From assembly GCF_002086515.1 (NCBI RefSeq), contig NZ_MVHH01000024.1, positions 1-62,626 on the forward strand: DNA of 62,626 nt. Direction: 5' to 3'. The stretch is from Mycolicibacter arupensis. Lineage in GTDB: Bacteria; Actinomycetota; Actinomycetes; Mycobacteriales; Mycobacteriaceae. Made by a program: the position numbers and the translations under genes. The notes under the pieces were generated by a model. It searched no databases, was not told where the DNA came from, and was given only the letters and a program-made list of their open reading frames with translations. Below are positions 18,447 through 25,478 of the stretch, in pieces. Positions within the stretch are counted from its first letter, which is position 1; each line of letters begins with the position of its first letter.

Positions 18447-19102
18447 GACGGCAGCCCCAACCGGGCCATCAGGTCGGCGTCTATTCCGTCGAGCTGGTCG
18501 CTGATCGAGGCGGCGGCCACCCTGCGCCGATCTCCCGGCATGGTCTCGATGGCCGTGACGGCTGTCGCGAGGTCTGAAAGGCGGTCGGTGATCGCTGCAA
18601 CGAACTGTTTGGTCTCGGAATCCTTGGGCTTGCGGTCGGCCACCAGGCGCACGGTCTTCTCCGCCCCGGCGATCCGGGCTGAAAGCCGGGCGCCATTTCC
18701 GGAGAACTCGCCGATCTGCGCCAGCGGCACGCCCAGGTGCGCTGCCCGCTGTTCGTCGATCAGCCCGCGGACCGCCATCGCGACCCGGTACACCACGGGC
18801 ACGACGATCGGGGCCAGCATTCTGGTGACGACCAAGGTTCGGCGGACGCGGGCCGGCGAGAGGATGCGGCCGTCGCGAGCGGCTTTGAGTTGGCTTTCGG
18901 CTGCCTTGCGGGCAGTGCGGTCGCGATTTCGCTCGGAGCGGACCTGAGCCTTCAATGCGCGGGCGTCGGCGCGCTGGGTGGCCTTGAAACGTTTCGCCTC
19001 ACCCTTGGCGGCGAGCCGAGCTTCAAGCTTGGCGCCGGCTTTCAGCGCACGCGCTTCGGCGCGCCGGGTGGCGCGACTCTTGCGTTTTCTGAACAGGCCC
19101 AT
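18443..19102 (-). CDS. Rv3850-like basic protein of unknown function
   Basis: A 219-residue protein starting MGLFRKRKSRATRRAEARAL, with a long Arg/Lys/Ala-rich helical stretch to about residue 90 (coiled coil or nucleic-acid/membrane-surface contact). A weakly hydrophobic segment follows (VVTRMLAPIVVPVVYRVAMAV), then an acidic-basic C-terminal helical domain. Position between espR and the H-NS gene identifies it as the Rv3850 orthologue; no function is known. The ATG at 19102 is preferred to upstream starts because it gives the conserved MGLFRKRK start. Confidence 0.8.
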   Translation of the reverse strand: MGLFRKRKSRATRRAEARALKAGAKLEARLAAKGEAKRFKATQRADARALKAQVRSERNRDRTARKAAESQLKAARDGRILSPARVRRTLVVTRMLAPIVVPVVYRVAMAVRGLIDEQRAAHLGVPLAQIGEFSGNGARLSARIAGAEKTVRLVADRKPKDSETKQFVAAITDRLSDLATAVTAIETMPGDRRRVAAASISDQLDGIDADLMARLGLPS

Positions 19103-19164
19103 CGCGGCCGCCTCCCGGTGTTCGCTGGAACCGATCACGCCACCCTAATCGCGGTGCGAGCACC

Positions 19165-19563
19165 TCAGGCGCTGAGGTGCTCCTTGCGGCGGAGCTCATC
19201 GATGTGGGCCAGGACCTCTTCCTGGGCTTCCGGGGAGAGGCCGATGGCCTGGGTGGCGATGCGGCGCACCCCGGGGTCACGCACGCTGTCCAGCCACGCC
19301 AACTCGGCGTCGAGTTTGGTGTAGTAGGCGTCGTCGGTGAAGAAGTCGGGTTTGATTCGGAAGAAATTGGCCAGCGCGGCCATGGTGGCGGTGGACGGGT
19401 TCGTCCGGTTGCCGGAACGAAGCTGGGAGAGATAGGGGGCCGACATCGTGACGCCCTCTGCTTTGAGTGCCGCGATCACCTCGGCGGACGTGTGAGGTCC
19501 TCGGCCGGGCGGATAGACCACATCGAAAAGGCGGTTCAAGCGGACAGCGAACGTCGCGCTCAT
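19165..19563 (-). CDS. espR: EspR, nucleoid-associated regulator of ESX-1 genes
   Basis: EspR binds DNA as a dimer and activates espACD and many envelope loci in M. tuberculosis. The 132 residues equal the M. tuberculosis length. The helix-turn-helix region ALKAEGVTMSAPYLSQLRSG then NPSTATMAALANFFRI is nearly invariant. The C-terminal dimerisation helices (LDAELAWLDSVRDPGVRRIA onward) are more diverged. The ATG at 19563 has GGAGG 8 nt upstream. A sigma-A-like promoter lies 80 bp upstream, and an insertion sequence begins directly beyond its -35, cutting the gene off from the long upstream region that carries regulatory EspR sites in M. tuberculosis. Confidence 0.96.
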   Translation of the reverse strand: MSATFAVRLNRLFDVVYPPGRGPHTSAEVIAALKAEGVTMSAPYLSQLRSGNRTNPSTATMAALANFFRIKPDFFTDDAYYTKLDAELAWLDSVRDPGVRRIATQAIGLSPEAQEEVLAHIDELRRKEHLSA

Positions 19564-19643
19564 CGATAGGACCTCCAAGGGGTGGGTAGGCGGCCGTCAG
19601 CGCGCTGCCACGGAAAGCAGTAGCGCCTGGTGATTTGCTGATC

Positions 19644-19672
19644 ATCGTAGCCATAGTTACCGACACAACCAA
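19644..19672 (-). promoter_or_regulatory. espR core promoter
   Basis: On the minus strand TTGGTT (19672-19667), 17 bp, TACGAT (19649-19644). The -35 hexamer touches the six-base sequence GGGTGC at 19673-19678 that borders the insertion sequence, so the promoter core is intact but nothing upstream of it is native. Confidence 0.5.
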
Positions 19673-19681
19673 GGGTGCGGC

Positions 19682-19745
19682 TTGACTCACGAAAAGTGCC
19701 CGCGAAACGCCCTCGGTGCCTCACGTAAGAATGCCCGCGAAATGG
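19682..19745 (+). repeat. Left end of the insertion sequence: two tandem copies of the terminal repeat
   Basis: Outer copy starts TTGACTCACG and inner copy TGCCTCACGTAAGAATG, both ending CCCGCGAAA. The outer copy is one base shorter between CTCA and CCCGCGAAA. Copies are 35 bp apart. Confidence 0.8.
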
Positions 19746-19760
19746 TGATCGTCGTGGAGC

Positions 19761-21035
19761 ATGGGAAGTGGGTTGTCGATGGCGTCTCGTGCCGAGGTCA
19801 CCGCCAGGTACGCCAAGGCGTATGTGAGGGCTTCGAAGAAGGACCGGGGCCGGATTCTGGATCAGGTGGTCGAGGTGACCGGCTGGTCGCGTGATAACGC
19901 CCGCCGGCGGCTCACGGTAGCGGCCAGGCGCCCGCCGGGTGCGGGCCGCAGTGTCGCAAAACGGCCGCGCAAACCGCGCTCGCCGAAGTACAGCTATGAC
20001 ACCCGTAAGGTGCTGCAGAAGGTCTGGGCCGCCTCGGGTGGGCAGTGCGGCAAGTACCTGGCTGCTTCGATGGCCCTGCAGCTCGACGGGTTGGAGCGCC
20101 ACGGCGAGTTGGTCTTTGGCCGTGACCGTTACAGCCCGACGGTGCGCGAGGAGCTGTTGGCGATGAGCGCGGCGTCAATCGACCGCTATCTGGCGCCGGT
20201 GAAAGCCAAAGACCAGATCAAGGGCAAGTCCACCACCAAGCCCTCGCCGCTGTTGCGCTCGTCGGTCAAGATTCGCAAGGCCACCGACGAAATCGAAGCT
20301 GCGCCAGGCTTTTTCGAAGGAGACACCGTCGCGCACTGCGGGCCGACGTTGAAGGGCGAGTTCGCCCGCACCCTCAACCTCACCGATGTGCACACCGGCT
20401 GGACTTTCACGCGGACCGTGCGCAACAACGCCCACACCCACATCCTGGCCGCCCTGAAAGCAGGTGTGCATGAAATACCGTATGAGGTAACTGGTTTGGA
20501 CTTCGACAACGGCACCGAGTTCCTCAACAAAGCCGTCATCAAATGGGCCGGGCAGATGGAGATCTTCTTCACCCGCTCCCGGCCGTACAAGAAGAACGAC
20601 CAGGCCACCATCGAGTCCAAGAACAACCATCTCGTCCGCAAGTACGGGTTCTACTACCGCTACGACACCGACGAGGAACGTGCGGTGCTCAACCGGCTCT
20701 GGCCTCTGGTCAACGACCGGCTCAACTACCTGACCCCCACCATCAAACCCATCGGCTACGCCAGCAGCGGTGACGGCCGGCGCCGCCGTCTCTACGACCA
20801 GCCCAAGACCCCACTGGACCGGCTACTGGCGGCCGGCGTCCTCTCACCAGCCCAAGAATCGGAGCTCCTGACCTACCGCGACAGCCTGAACCCGGCCGCG
20901 ATGGGACGCCAGATCGCCGACCTGCAGAACCGACTTCTCCAGCTGGCCAAGGAGAAAACCGAACAGCTCTACCTCGCCAGCATCCCCACCGCCCTACCCG
21001 ACACCCGCAAAGGCATCCGGATCAAGGCCTCCTGA
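19761..21035 (+). CDS. Transposase, integrase-type DDE
   Basis: A 424-residue integrase-core transposase that cuts and joins the element ends. The N-terminus is a helix-turn-helix (ILDQVVEVTGWSRDNARRRL), followed by a basic linker. The catalytic triad is Asp188 (FFEGDTVAHCG), Asp249 (LDFDNGTEF) and Glu285 (NDQATIESKN), with the classical 35 residues between the last two. The C-terminus has a long helical tail. The protein looks intact, so the element may still be active. ATG 19761 or 19779 could be the start. I cannot assign the IS family with certainty. Confidence 0.9.
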   Translation: MGSGLSMASRAEVTARYAKAYVRASKKDRGRILDQVVEVTGWSRDNARRRLTVAARRPPGAGRSVAKRPRKPRSPKYSYDTRKVLQKVWAASGGQCGKYLAASMALQLDGLERHGELVFGRDRYSPTVREELLAMSAASIDRYLAPVKAKDQIKGKSTTKPSPLLRSSVKIRKATDEIEAAPGFFEGDTVAHCGPTLKGEFARTLNLTDVHTGWTFTRTVRNNAHTHILAALKAGVHEIPYEVTGLDFDNGTEFLNKAVIKWAGQMEIFFTRSRPYKKNDQATIESKNNHLVRKYGFYYRYDTDEERAVLNRLWPLVNDRLNYLTPTIKPIGYASSGDGRRRRLYDQPKTPLDRLLAAGVLSPAQESELLTYRDSLNPAAMGRQIADLQNRLLQLAKEKTEQLYLASIPTALPDTRKGIRIKAS

Positions 21036-21042
21036 CCCAACG

Positions 21043-21106
21043 CCGTTTCGCGGGCATTCTTACCTGAGGCATGGATCAGATTTCGCGGGCATCTTGATCT
21101 GAGGCA
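21043..21106 (-). repeat. Right end of the insertion sequence: two tandem copies of the terminal repeat
   Basis: The inner copy (21043-21071) is the inverted partner of the left inner copy with two mismatches. The outer copy (21081-21106) shares the CTCA and CCCGCGAAA blocks. Copies are 38 bp apart. Confidence 0.8.
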
Positions 21107-21130
21107 TCACGGGGTGCTTGGGTTGCAAAT

Positions 21131-21157
21131 CCGATCTTGTGGCACGAGATCGGTTTT
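21131..21157. terminator. Hairpin with U-tract just outside the insertion sequence
   Basis: CCGATCT and AGATCGG form a 7-bp stem with a 9-base loop, followed by TTTT on the plus strand and preceded by AAAT, so it could stop transcription from either side. Confidence 0.5.
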
Positions 21158-21318
21158 GCCGCAGTCTATTCGGCGTTTCGTAAAAATCGCTGTGCCCGGA
21201 ATTTCTTGCAGCGCCTCGCATAATGGGGACCGAAGTCAACGAACCAAAAGTTCCACCATCGTCGGACATTTGGTCCCTATCGCTGGAAGGTGCTCCGGCG
21301 AAGTGAAGTTTGCCCCGC

Positions 21319-22032
21319 TTAACCAGCGGCCGGAGGGATTTGCTGCTGTGCGGTGGAATCGTCTCCGGCGGTCAGCCCGGAGCGGCGCAGCGAAGCGCGC
21401 CACAGTGTCGTGCCCAGCGTCATCGCCACCACGCCGACGACCGAGGCGATCGCCACCGGCCGCCAGTCGAGCGCCTCGTCGAACAGGATCCACAGGCCGC
21501 ATGACAGGAACAGCAGGCCGGCGGCGGTGTGCAGCAGGTGTTCGGGCAACCGGCGGTGCAGCACGTTTCCGGCCGCGATCGCGACCCCGTCGGCCAGCAC
21601 CATCCCTGCCGTAGCTCCCAGCCATACGCCCAGCCAGTTGCGGTCACTGGCCAATGCGACCGTCGCCAACATCGTCTTATCGCCGAGCTCGGCCAGCAGC
21701 ACCGAAGACACCACTGCGAACAGCACGAAGCGTGGTTCACGGACCGGGGTCGCGCCCGGAGTGGCGGTGGTTCGCTCTCGCCAGGTCCACGCCGCAAAAC
21801 CAATGAACGCCACGCCGGCGACGGCGGAGATCGGCCGCGCCGGCAACGTCAGCCCCAGGAAGTGGCCAACCGTCACCGAGATGCCGTGGATGGCGAAGGC
21901 CGCGATGGACACTCCGCCCAGCACCACCCACCAACGGTGGCGCAGCGCATAGGTCATGGTGATCAGCTGCGACTTGTCGCCAAGTTCGGCAAGGAACACC
22001 ACGCCCAGGCTGATCAGCATGGCGGCAAACAT
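21319..22032 (-). CDS. TMEM165/GDT1-family cation transporter (probable Mn2+ exporter)
   Basis: The 237-residue integral membrane protein has the two diagnostic E-x-G-D-K/R repeats: LAELGDKSQL (Glu16-Lys20) in the first helix and LAELGDKTML in the fourth. These pair to form the cation path in GDT1/MneA-type transporters of Mn2+ or Ca2+. Six or seven helices are visible. The C-terminal tail is polar. It occupies the Rv3848 position next to Rv3847 and sodA, and a manganese export role would suit the Mn-type SodA encoded nearby. The metal is inferred from the family. Confidence 0.9.
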   Translation of the reverse strand: MFAAMLISLGVVFLAELGDKSQLITMTYALRHRWWVVLGGVSIAAFAIHGISVTVGHFLGLTLPARPISAVAGVAFIGFAAWTWRERTTATPGATPVREPRFVLFAVVSSVLLAELGDKTMLATVALASDRNWLGVWLGATAGMVLADGVAIAAGNVLHRRLPEHLLHTAAGLLFLSCGLWILFDEALDWRPVAIASVVGVVAMTLGTTLWRASLRRSGLTAGDDSTAQQQIPPAAG

Positions 22033-22148
22033 GCAGGACGCCCTTTCCTCAGGCCCGAGGCTAGTGACTCACCGGCATGGCCGCCACCGAGCTGAGAAGT
22101 TCGACGGCCCGAAACCGAGAGTTCGCGACCGACGGTGCGCGAATGGCG

Positions 22149-22685
22149 TTATGCGGCAAGCAACATCGCCAGGATCGCGGTGTCGGGATGGCAGACCGGG
22201 TCAACACTGACCCGGCTCACCATGGACGTGACCGTGCCGTCCGACTCCGCTTCGACCCAGGCCGCTCGGTGCTGCAGGCCCAGGTAGGGCAGGCCCGGAA
22301 GCAAGACGCATCCGGAAGCGGCGCCGCGGCACTCCGGCAGTGAGGGAACGGTCTCCGAAGGTGGGTGCAGCATCAGCAGTGCCGAGGGCTGACGGCCGGC
22401 GAAGTATCCCGGCGCTATCGCCGACCGACCCGACACAGTCCCTTCGGCCACCAGCAATCCCACTGTGCCGGGTCCAGGATTGTCGGGCAGTTCCTCGCGC
22501 GTACCGAAAACCGTTGTGGTGGAAAGCAATCCGGGCGTGGATGCCACGCGAACCGCGATGCTCAGCAGCTGGGCCCATTCCTTGGTCGAATCCGGCCAGC
22601 GGCCGAAGACCACGAATCCGTGGAGTTCCCCACGGGAGTGAAACGGGGCGACCTCGATCGCCCGACCGGACCCTGTCGTCTCCAT
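22149..22685 (-). CDS. Rv3847-like conserved protein
   Basis: A 178-residue soluble protein conserved in mycobacteria beside sodA. Recognised by APFHSRGELHGFVVFGRWPD, STKEWAQLLSIAVRVAS and the C-terminal VSRVSVDPVCHPDTAILAML. No domain of known function is seen and there is no signal peptide. The ATG at 22685 is preferred because GGAGGG lies 9 nt upstream, whereas the ATG at 22706 has none. It and sodA are in the same direction but separated by 211 bp with a hairpin. Confidence 0.82.
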   Translation of the reverse strand: METTGSGRAIEVAPFHSRGELHGFVVFGRWPDSTKEWAQLLSIAVRVASTPGLLSTTTVFGTREELPDNPGPGTVGLLVAEGTVSGRSAIAPGYFAGRQPSALLMLHPPSETVPSLPECRGAASGCVLLPGLPYLGLQHRAAWVEAESDGTVTSMVSRVSVDPVCHPDTAILAMLLAA

Positions 22686-22847
22686 CGCGCGCACCCTCCG
22701 CGACATTGTGGATTGGTGGCTGACTCGCCTGCCCGTATTTCAGCGGCGGGGTTATCTGGCAGCATGCGACAACCACACACGTGATTCAAGGTGACACGGC
22801 GAGGGCGCCGATAACGAAACGGTGAAGAATCCTGGCGTAAACCACGA

Positions 22848-22878
22848 TGGGGCGCCGCGCCAACGGCGCAACGCCCCA
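22848..22878 (-). terminator. Hairpin downstream of sodA
   Basis: TGGGGCG and CGCCCCA form a 7-bp outer stem with an inner GCC/GGC pairing. It begins 18 bp after the sodA stop on the minus strand. No strong U-tract follows, as is usual in mycobacteria. Confidence 0.5.
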
Positions 22879-22896
22879 CCGATACCGACAGTGCGG

Positions 22897-23517
22897 TTAG
22901 AAGATCAGGCCCGAGGTCTTCGAGGTGGCCGCCGCGAAACGCGCCTGCACGTCGGCCCAGTTGACCACGTTCCAGAACGCCTTGACGTAGTCCGCCTTCA
23001 CGTTCTTGTACTGCAGGTAGAAAGCGTGCTCCCACATGTCGACCTGCAGCAGCGGGATGATGCCCAGCGGCACGTTGGCCTGCTGGTCGTAGAGCTGGAA
23101 GGTCAGCAGCTTGCCGCCCAGGGTGTCGTAGCCCAGCACCGCCCAGCCTGAACCCTGAAGGCCGTTGGCGGCCGCGGTGAACTGCGCACGGAACTTGTCG
23201 AACGAGCCGAACGCGTCGTCCAGAGCCGCTGCCAACTCTCCGGTCGGCTTGTCGCCGCCGTTCGGCGACAGGTTCTTCCACCAGATTGAGTGGTTGACGT
23301 GCCCGCCGAGGTGGAAGGCGAGGTTCTTCTCGTTCAAGAAGATCGCGGCGTGGTCGTCGTTGGCACGAGCCTCTTCGAGCTTGGCTACTGCGCTGTTCAC
23401 TCCGGCGACGTAGGCGGCGTGGTGCTTGCTGTGGTGCAGTTCGTTGATCTGGCCCGAGATGTGCGGCTCAAGGGCTCCGTAATCCCAGTCCAAGTCCGGC
23501 AAGGTGTAGTCGGCCAC
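22897..23517 (-). CDS. sodA: Superoxide dismutase, predicted Mn-dependent
   Basis: SodA dismutates superoxide to peroxide and oxygen and is exported by mycobacteria although it lacks a signal peptide. The 206 residues align without gaps with M. tuberculosis SodA. Metal ligands are His28, His76, Asp160 and His164. Residue 145, in [11 protein letters not shown], is Gln; M. tuberculosis Fe-SodA has His there, and mutation of that His to Gln is reported to switch the enzyme to manganese. The protein is therefore expected to use Mn. The GTG start (23517) gives the standard [14 protein letters not shown]-terminus, with GGAAGG upstream. Confidence 0.97.
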   Translation of the reverse strand: MADYTLPDLDWDYGALEPHISGQINELHHSKHHAAYVAGVNSAVAKLEEARANDDHAAIFLNEKNLAFHLGGHVNHSIWWKNLSPNGGDKPTGELAAALDDAFGSFDKFRAQFTAAANGLQGSGWAVLGYDTLGGKLLTFQLYDQQANVPLGIIPLLQVDMWEHAFYLQYKNVKADYVKAFWNVVNWADVQARFAAATSKTSGLIF

Positions 23518-23727
23518 GGGGTTCCTTCCTTCGATAGGTACTGATCCGGTGTCGATCACCGATGATCATTGTCGACAGGTGTTGACGATCTAGCGGCACC
23601 CCACTCCCGCCGGCGATCGCGGCGCGATGGGACACCCTTCGACCACACTGCTCCAACACCGAGAGGACCGCAACAATGGGTCAGGCCGGCGCCGGGCCGC
23701 GGCCGATCACAGCGCCTGTGTGGGGAT

Positions 23728-23886
23728 TCAGGTCAGGACGAGTGCAAGCAGGAATGACAGCAGTACCAGTGCGATCAATCCGGCGCGCAGCGACGCGAGC
23801 AGATAAGCGCGCTTGTACGTCGACGATCCCGCGTGCCAGTGCGCCGCCGCGGCGACGGATCCGGGTCCGACCGGGCTTGCCGTCAT
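23728..23886 (-). CDS. Possible 52-residue single-pass membrane protein
   Basis: An ATG-started frame gives MTASPVGPGSVAAAAHWHAG, then a basic juxtamembrane stretch (SSTYKRAYLLASLRAG) and one hydrophobic helix (LIALVLLSFLLALVL) ending in a stop. AGGAGA lies 2-3 nt from the start, with GAGG further upstream. The layout is that of a real small membrane protein with the C-terminus outside or in the membrane. It is not a family I know. Confidence 0.5.
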   Translation of the reverse strand: MTASPVGPGSVAAAAHWHAGSSTYKRAYLLASLRAGLIALVLLSFLLALVLT

Positions 23887-24124
23887 TCTCCTGCCCCCAA
23901 CCTCGCTGTGCGCCCACCCCCGTGAGGCGCATCACATCTGTTCTGTGACGGTGATCATAGCGGTTTACGCGCTCAGTGGAAAAATTCGACGGGATAACCC
24001 GGCTTACCTGCGGCGATGTGATCTTGAGGCGTCGATCCGCGGAATGGGGAGTCACCGGCAGCTGGTTAGCGGATCAATCGATTTCGCTCGATGCTGTTAG
24101 TCGGTTTGCGCCGAGCTCGGCGCG

Positions 24125-24222
24125 TTATCCACAGCCGGGGTGACGCTGGCCCTACATCAGCACATCACCGTGCCCGCAGCCTCCGCCGCGCTTGTGGATA
24201 AGGCTGTGGAAACTGTGGATAG
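24125..24222. promoter_or_regulatory. Cluster of four DnaA-box-like sequences
   Basis: TTATCCACA at 24125-24133 (exact E. coli consensus) and, on the other strand, TGTGGATAA (24193-24201, exact), TGTGGAAAC (24205-24213) and TGTGGATAG (24214-24222). Two are exact and two have one or two changes. The last two are directly abutted. Confidence 0.55.
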
Positions 24223-24287
24223 CCCGTGGTAGCTGGCCGCTTACGCGGTGGGGCACCGCAGGCGCCGGCGACGCGTCCTCGCCAGTG

Positions 24288-24382
24288 CCGCGGCGGTCTG
24301 CTGTGCCGACTTGGCAGTCGTCGCGGGGTGGTAAGCGGTGACCCGCCGCGGTCTGCTTCGCCGACCTTGCGGTCGCCGCTAG
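24288..24382 (-). repeat. REP-like repeat, second locus, one good and one degraded copy
   Basis: The copy at 24343-24382 matches the 12717-12755 copy at 34 of 39 positions in opposite orientation. A degraded copy precedes it from about 24288. As at the first locus, the repeat edge runs into the -10 hexamer of the next gene. Confidence 0.7.
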
Positions 24383-24385
24383 GCT
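24380..24385 (+). promoter_or_regulatory. -10 element of the DUF4328 gene at a repeat edge
   Basis: TAGGCT, first three bases within the repeat, ends 6 nt before the GTG at 24392. This suggests a leaderless transcript. Confidence 0.45.
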
Positions 24386-24391
24386 GGTGCG

Positions 24392-25474
24392 GTGATCCAG
24401 GTGTGTTCCCGCTGCAACACGCGGTGGAACGTGCGTGAGCAGCAGCGGGGCTGGTGCCCACGCTGCAACGGTGCGCTGTGGGCGCCTCTGACACCCGAAC
24501 AAGAGGCCCAGCTGCAGTGGACCCAGCCGGGCCCGCAGGCAGCGCCCGCAACATCCGGGGGTGCGCCGCCGCGTCAGGGGCCGGGATACCGCTGGATCGC
24601 CGTCCGGCCCGGTCCGCCGCCGCCGCAGGGCCCGCAGCGGCGGCCGCTGGGGCCCACGCCTCGCTACTCGGTGATGCCGCGCTGGACCCTGATGGGTGCG
24701 CCGGTTCGTGCTGTGGCCCAACCGAAGTCGGCAGAGCGGACGGCGCCCACAGTGCGCTCGCTGGAGCGGGCGCTCGGGGGTGCGATCGCCGCGCTGGGCA
24801 TCGCCGCGGTGATCCACGCCCTGATCTACGTCTTGATGATCGTCAATCGCACCAAGCTGCTCAACCCGCTGCTCGCCGGCGGTGCGGTGTGGCTGGGCCG
24901 GCTCGCCGGGCTCGCCGCGATCATGGCCGTGGTCAACTGCGCGGTGATGCTGACCAGGTGGCTGATTGCCCGCCGAGCGGCGGCGTTCGCCCGGGCGCAC
25001 GTGCCTGAGTCGCGTCCGGCCTGGGCCCTGTGGGCCGGGTGCCTGGTCCCGGTGGTCAATCTGGCGTGGGCGCCGGTCTTTGTCATGGAATTGGCCAAGC
25101 GGGAGAACCGGCTGGCACCGCTGCGTAAAGCCATCGTGATCTGGTGGGCGGTGTGGGCGGCCAGCACCGCGGCCGCGGTCTTCGCCACCGCCACCAGCTG
25201 GGCCGACGGCGCGCAGGCGATCGGCAACAACATGGTGGCCACGGTGTTGGCTTACCTGCTCGGGCTGGCGGCCGTGGTGACCGCGGCCCGGGTCGTGGAG
25301 GGATTTGAGCGGCGGTCGATGGGGCGGCCCGCCCAGCACTGGGTCGTGGTCCCTGACGGGCGCGACCCCGCCCCTGCTGTGCCGCGCCCGATTTCAACCG
25401 GGACGCCGAAGCCGGAAGAGGCCACGACTCCGGCCCCGGCTCTTGAGTCCGACGGGCGTGAACCGGCAGCATAG
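24392..25474 (+). CDS. DUF4328 membrane protein with N-terminal zinc ribbon (Rv3843c homologue)
   Basis: The 360-residue protein starts with a zinc-ribbon pair, CSRC at 5-8 and CPRC at 22-25. A Pro/Gln-rich linker follows (about 35-105). DUF4328 covers about 120-310, with five to six transmembrane helices and the segment RRAAAFARAHVPESRPAWAL. The C-terminal tail is Pro-rich. It matches Rv3843c in order and position, upstream of glpQ1, here with only 4 bp between. The role is unknown; the zinc ribbon suggests a partner-binding module. Confidence 0.85.
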   Translation: MIQVCSRCNTRWNVREQQRGWCPRCNGALWAPLTPEQEAQLQWTQPGPQAAPATSGGAPPRQGPGYRWIAVRPGPPPPQGPQRRPLGPTPRYSVMPRWTLMGAPVRAVAQPKSAERTAPTVRSLERALGGAIAALGIAAVIHALIYVLMIVNRTKLLNPLLAGGAVWLGRLAGLAAIMAVVNCAVMLTRWLIARRAAAFARAHVPESRPAWALWAGCLVPVVNLAWAPVFVMELAKRENRLAPLRKAIVIWWAVWAASTAAAVFATATSWADGAQAIGNNMVATVLAYLLGLAAVVTAARVVEGFERRSMGRPAQHWVVVPDGRDPAPAVPRPISTGTPKPEEATTPAPALESDGREPAA

Positions 25475-25478
25475 GCCC

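Larger units (their letters stand above)
19679..21111 (+). mobile_element. Insertion sequence with one DDE transposase and doubled terminal repeats
   Basis: The 1.43-kb element holds one transposase gene. Its inner inverted repeats (19717-19745 and 21043-21071) match at 27 of 29 positions. Each end has a second, outer copy (19682-19710 and 21081-21106) sharing CTCA and CCCGCGAAA, arranged as tandem binding sites. GGGTGC occurs at 19673-19678 and 21112-21117 and may be the target duplication. The exact ends are inferred from that duplication. Confidence 0.75.
23887..24391. other. 505-bp gap with a DnaA-box cluster and REP-like repeats
   Basis: No credible gene. It is AT-richer on the left (23930-24100), contains an exact 16-bp palindrome GCGCCGAGCTCGGCGC at 24108-24123, four DnaA-box-like 9-mers at 24125-24222, and two copies of a repeat at 24288-24382. 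A small RNA in the AT-richer part cannot be excluded. Confidence 0.5.

Noticed and set aside
22033..22148. yybP-ykoY manganese riboswitch before the GDT1 gene
   Set aside because: The conserved riboswitch motifs are not found; only a short CCTC/GAGG hairpin is present.
23681..24055. 124-codon minus-strand frame
   Set aside because: Overlaps the better supported small membrane protein in another frame and has no coding signs.
24108..24222. Chromosomal origin of replication
   Set aside because: Only four boxes, no dnaA/dnaN/rpmH context and no long AT-rich unwinding region; treated as a DnaA-box cluster only.
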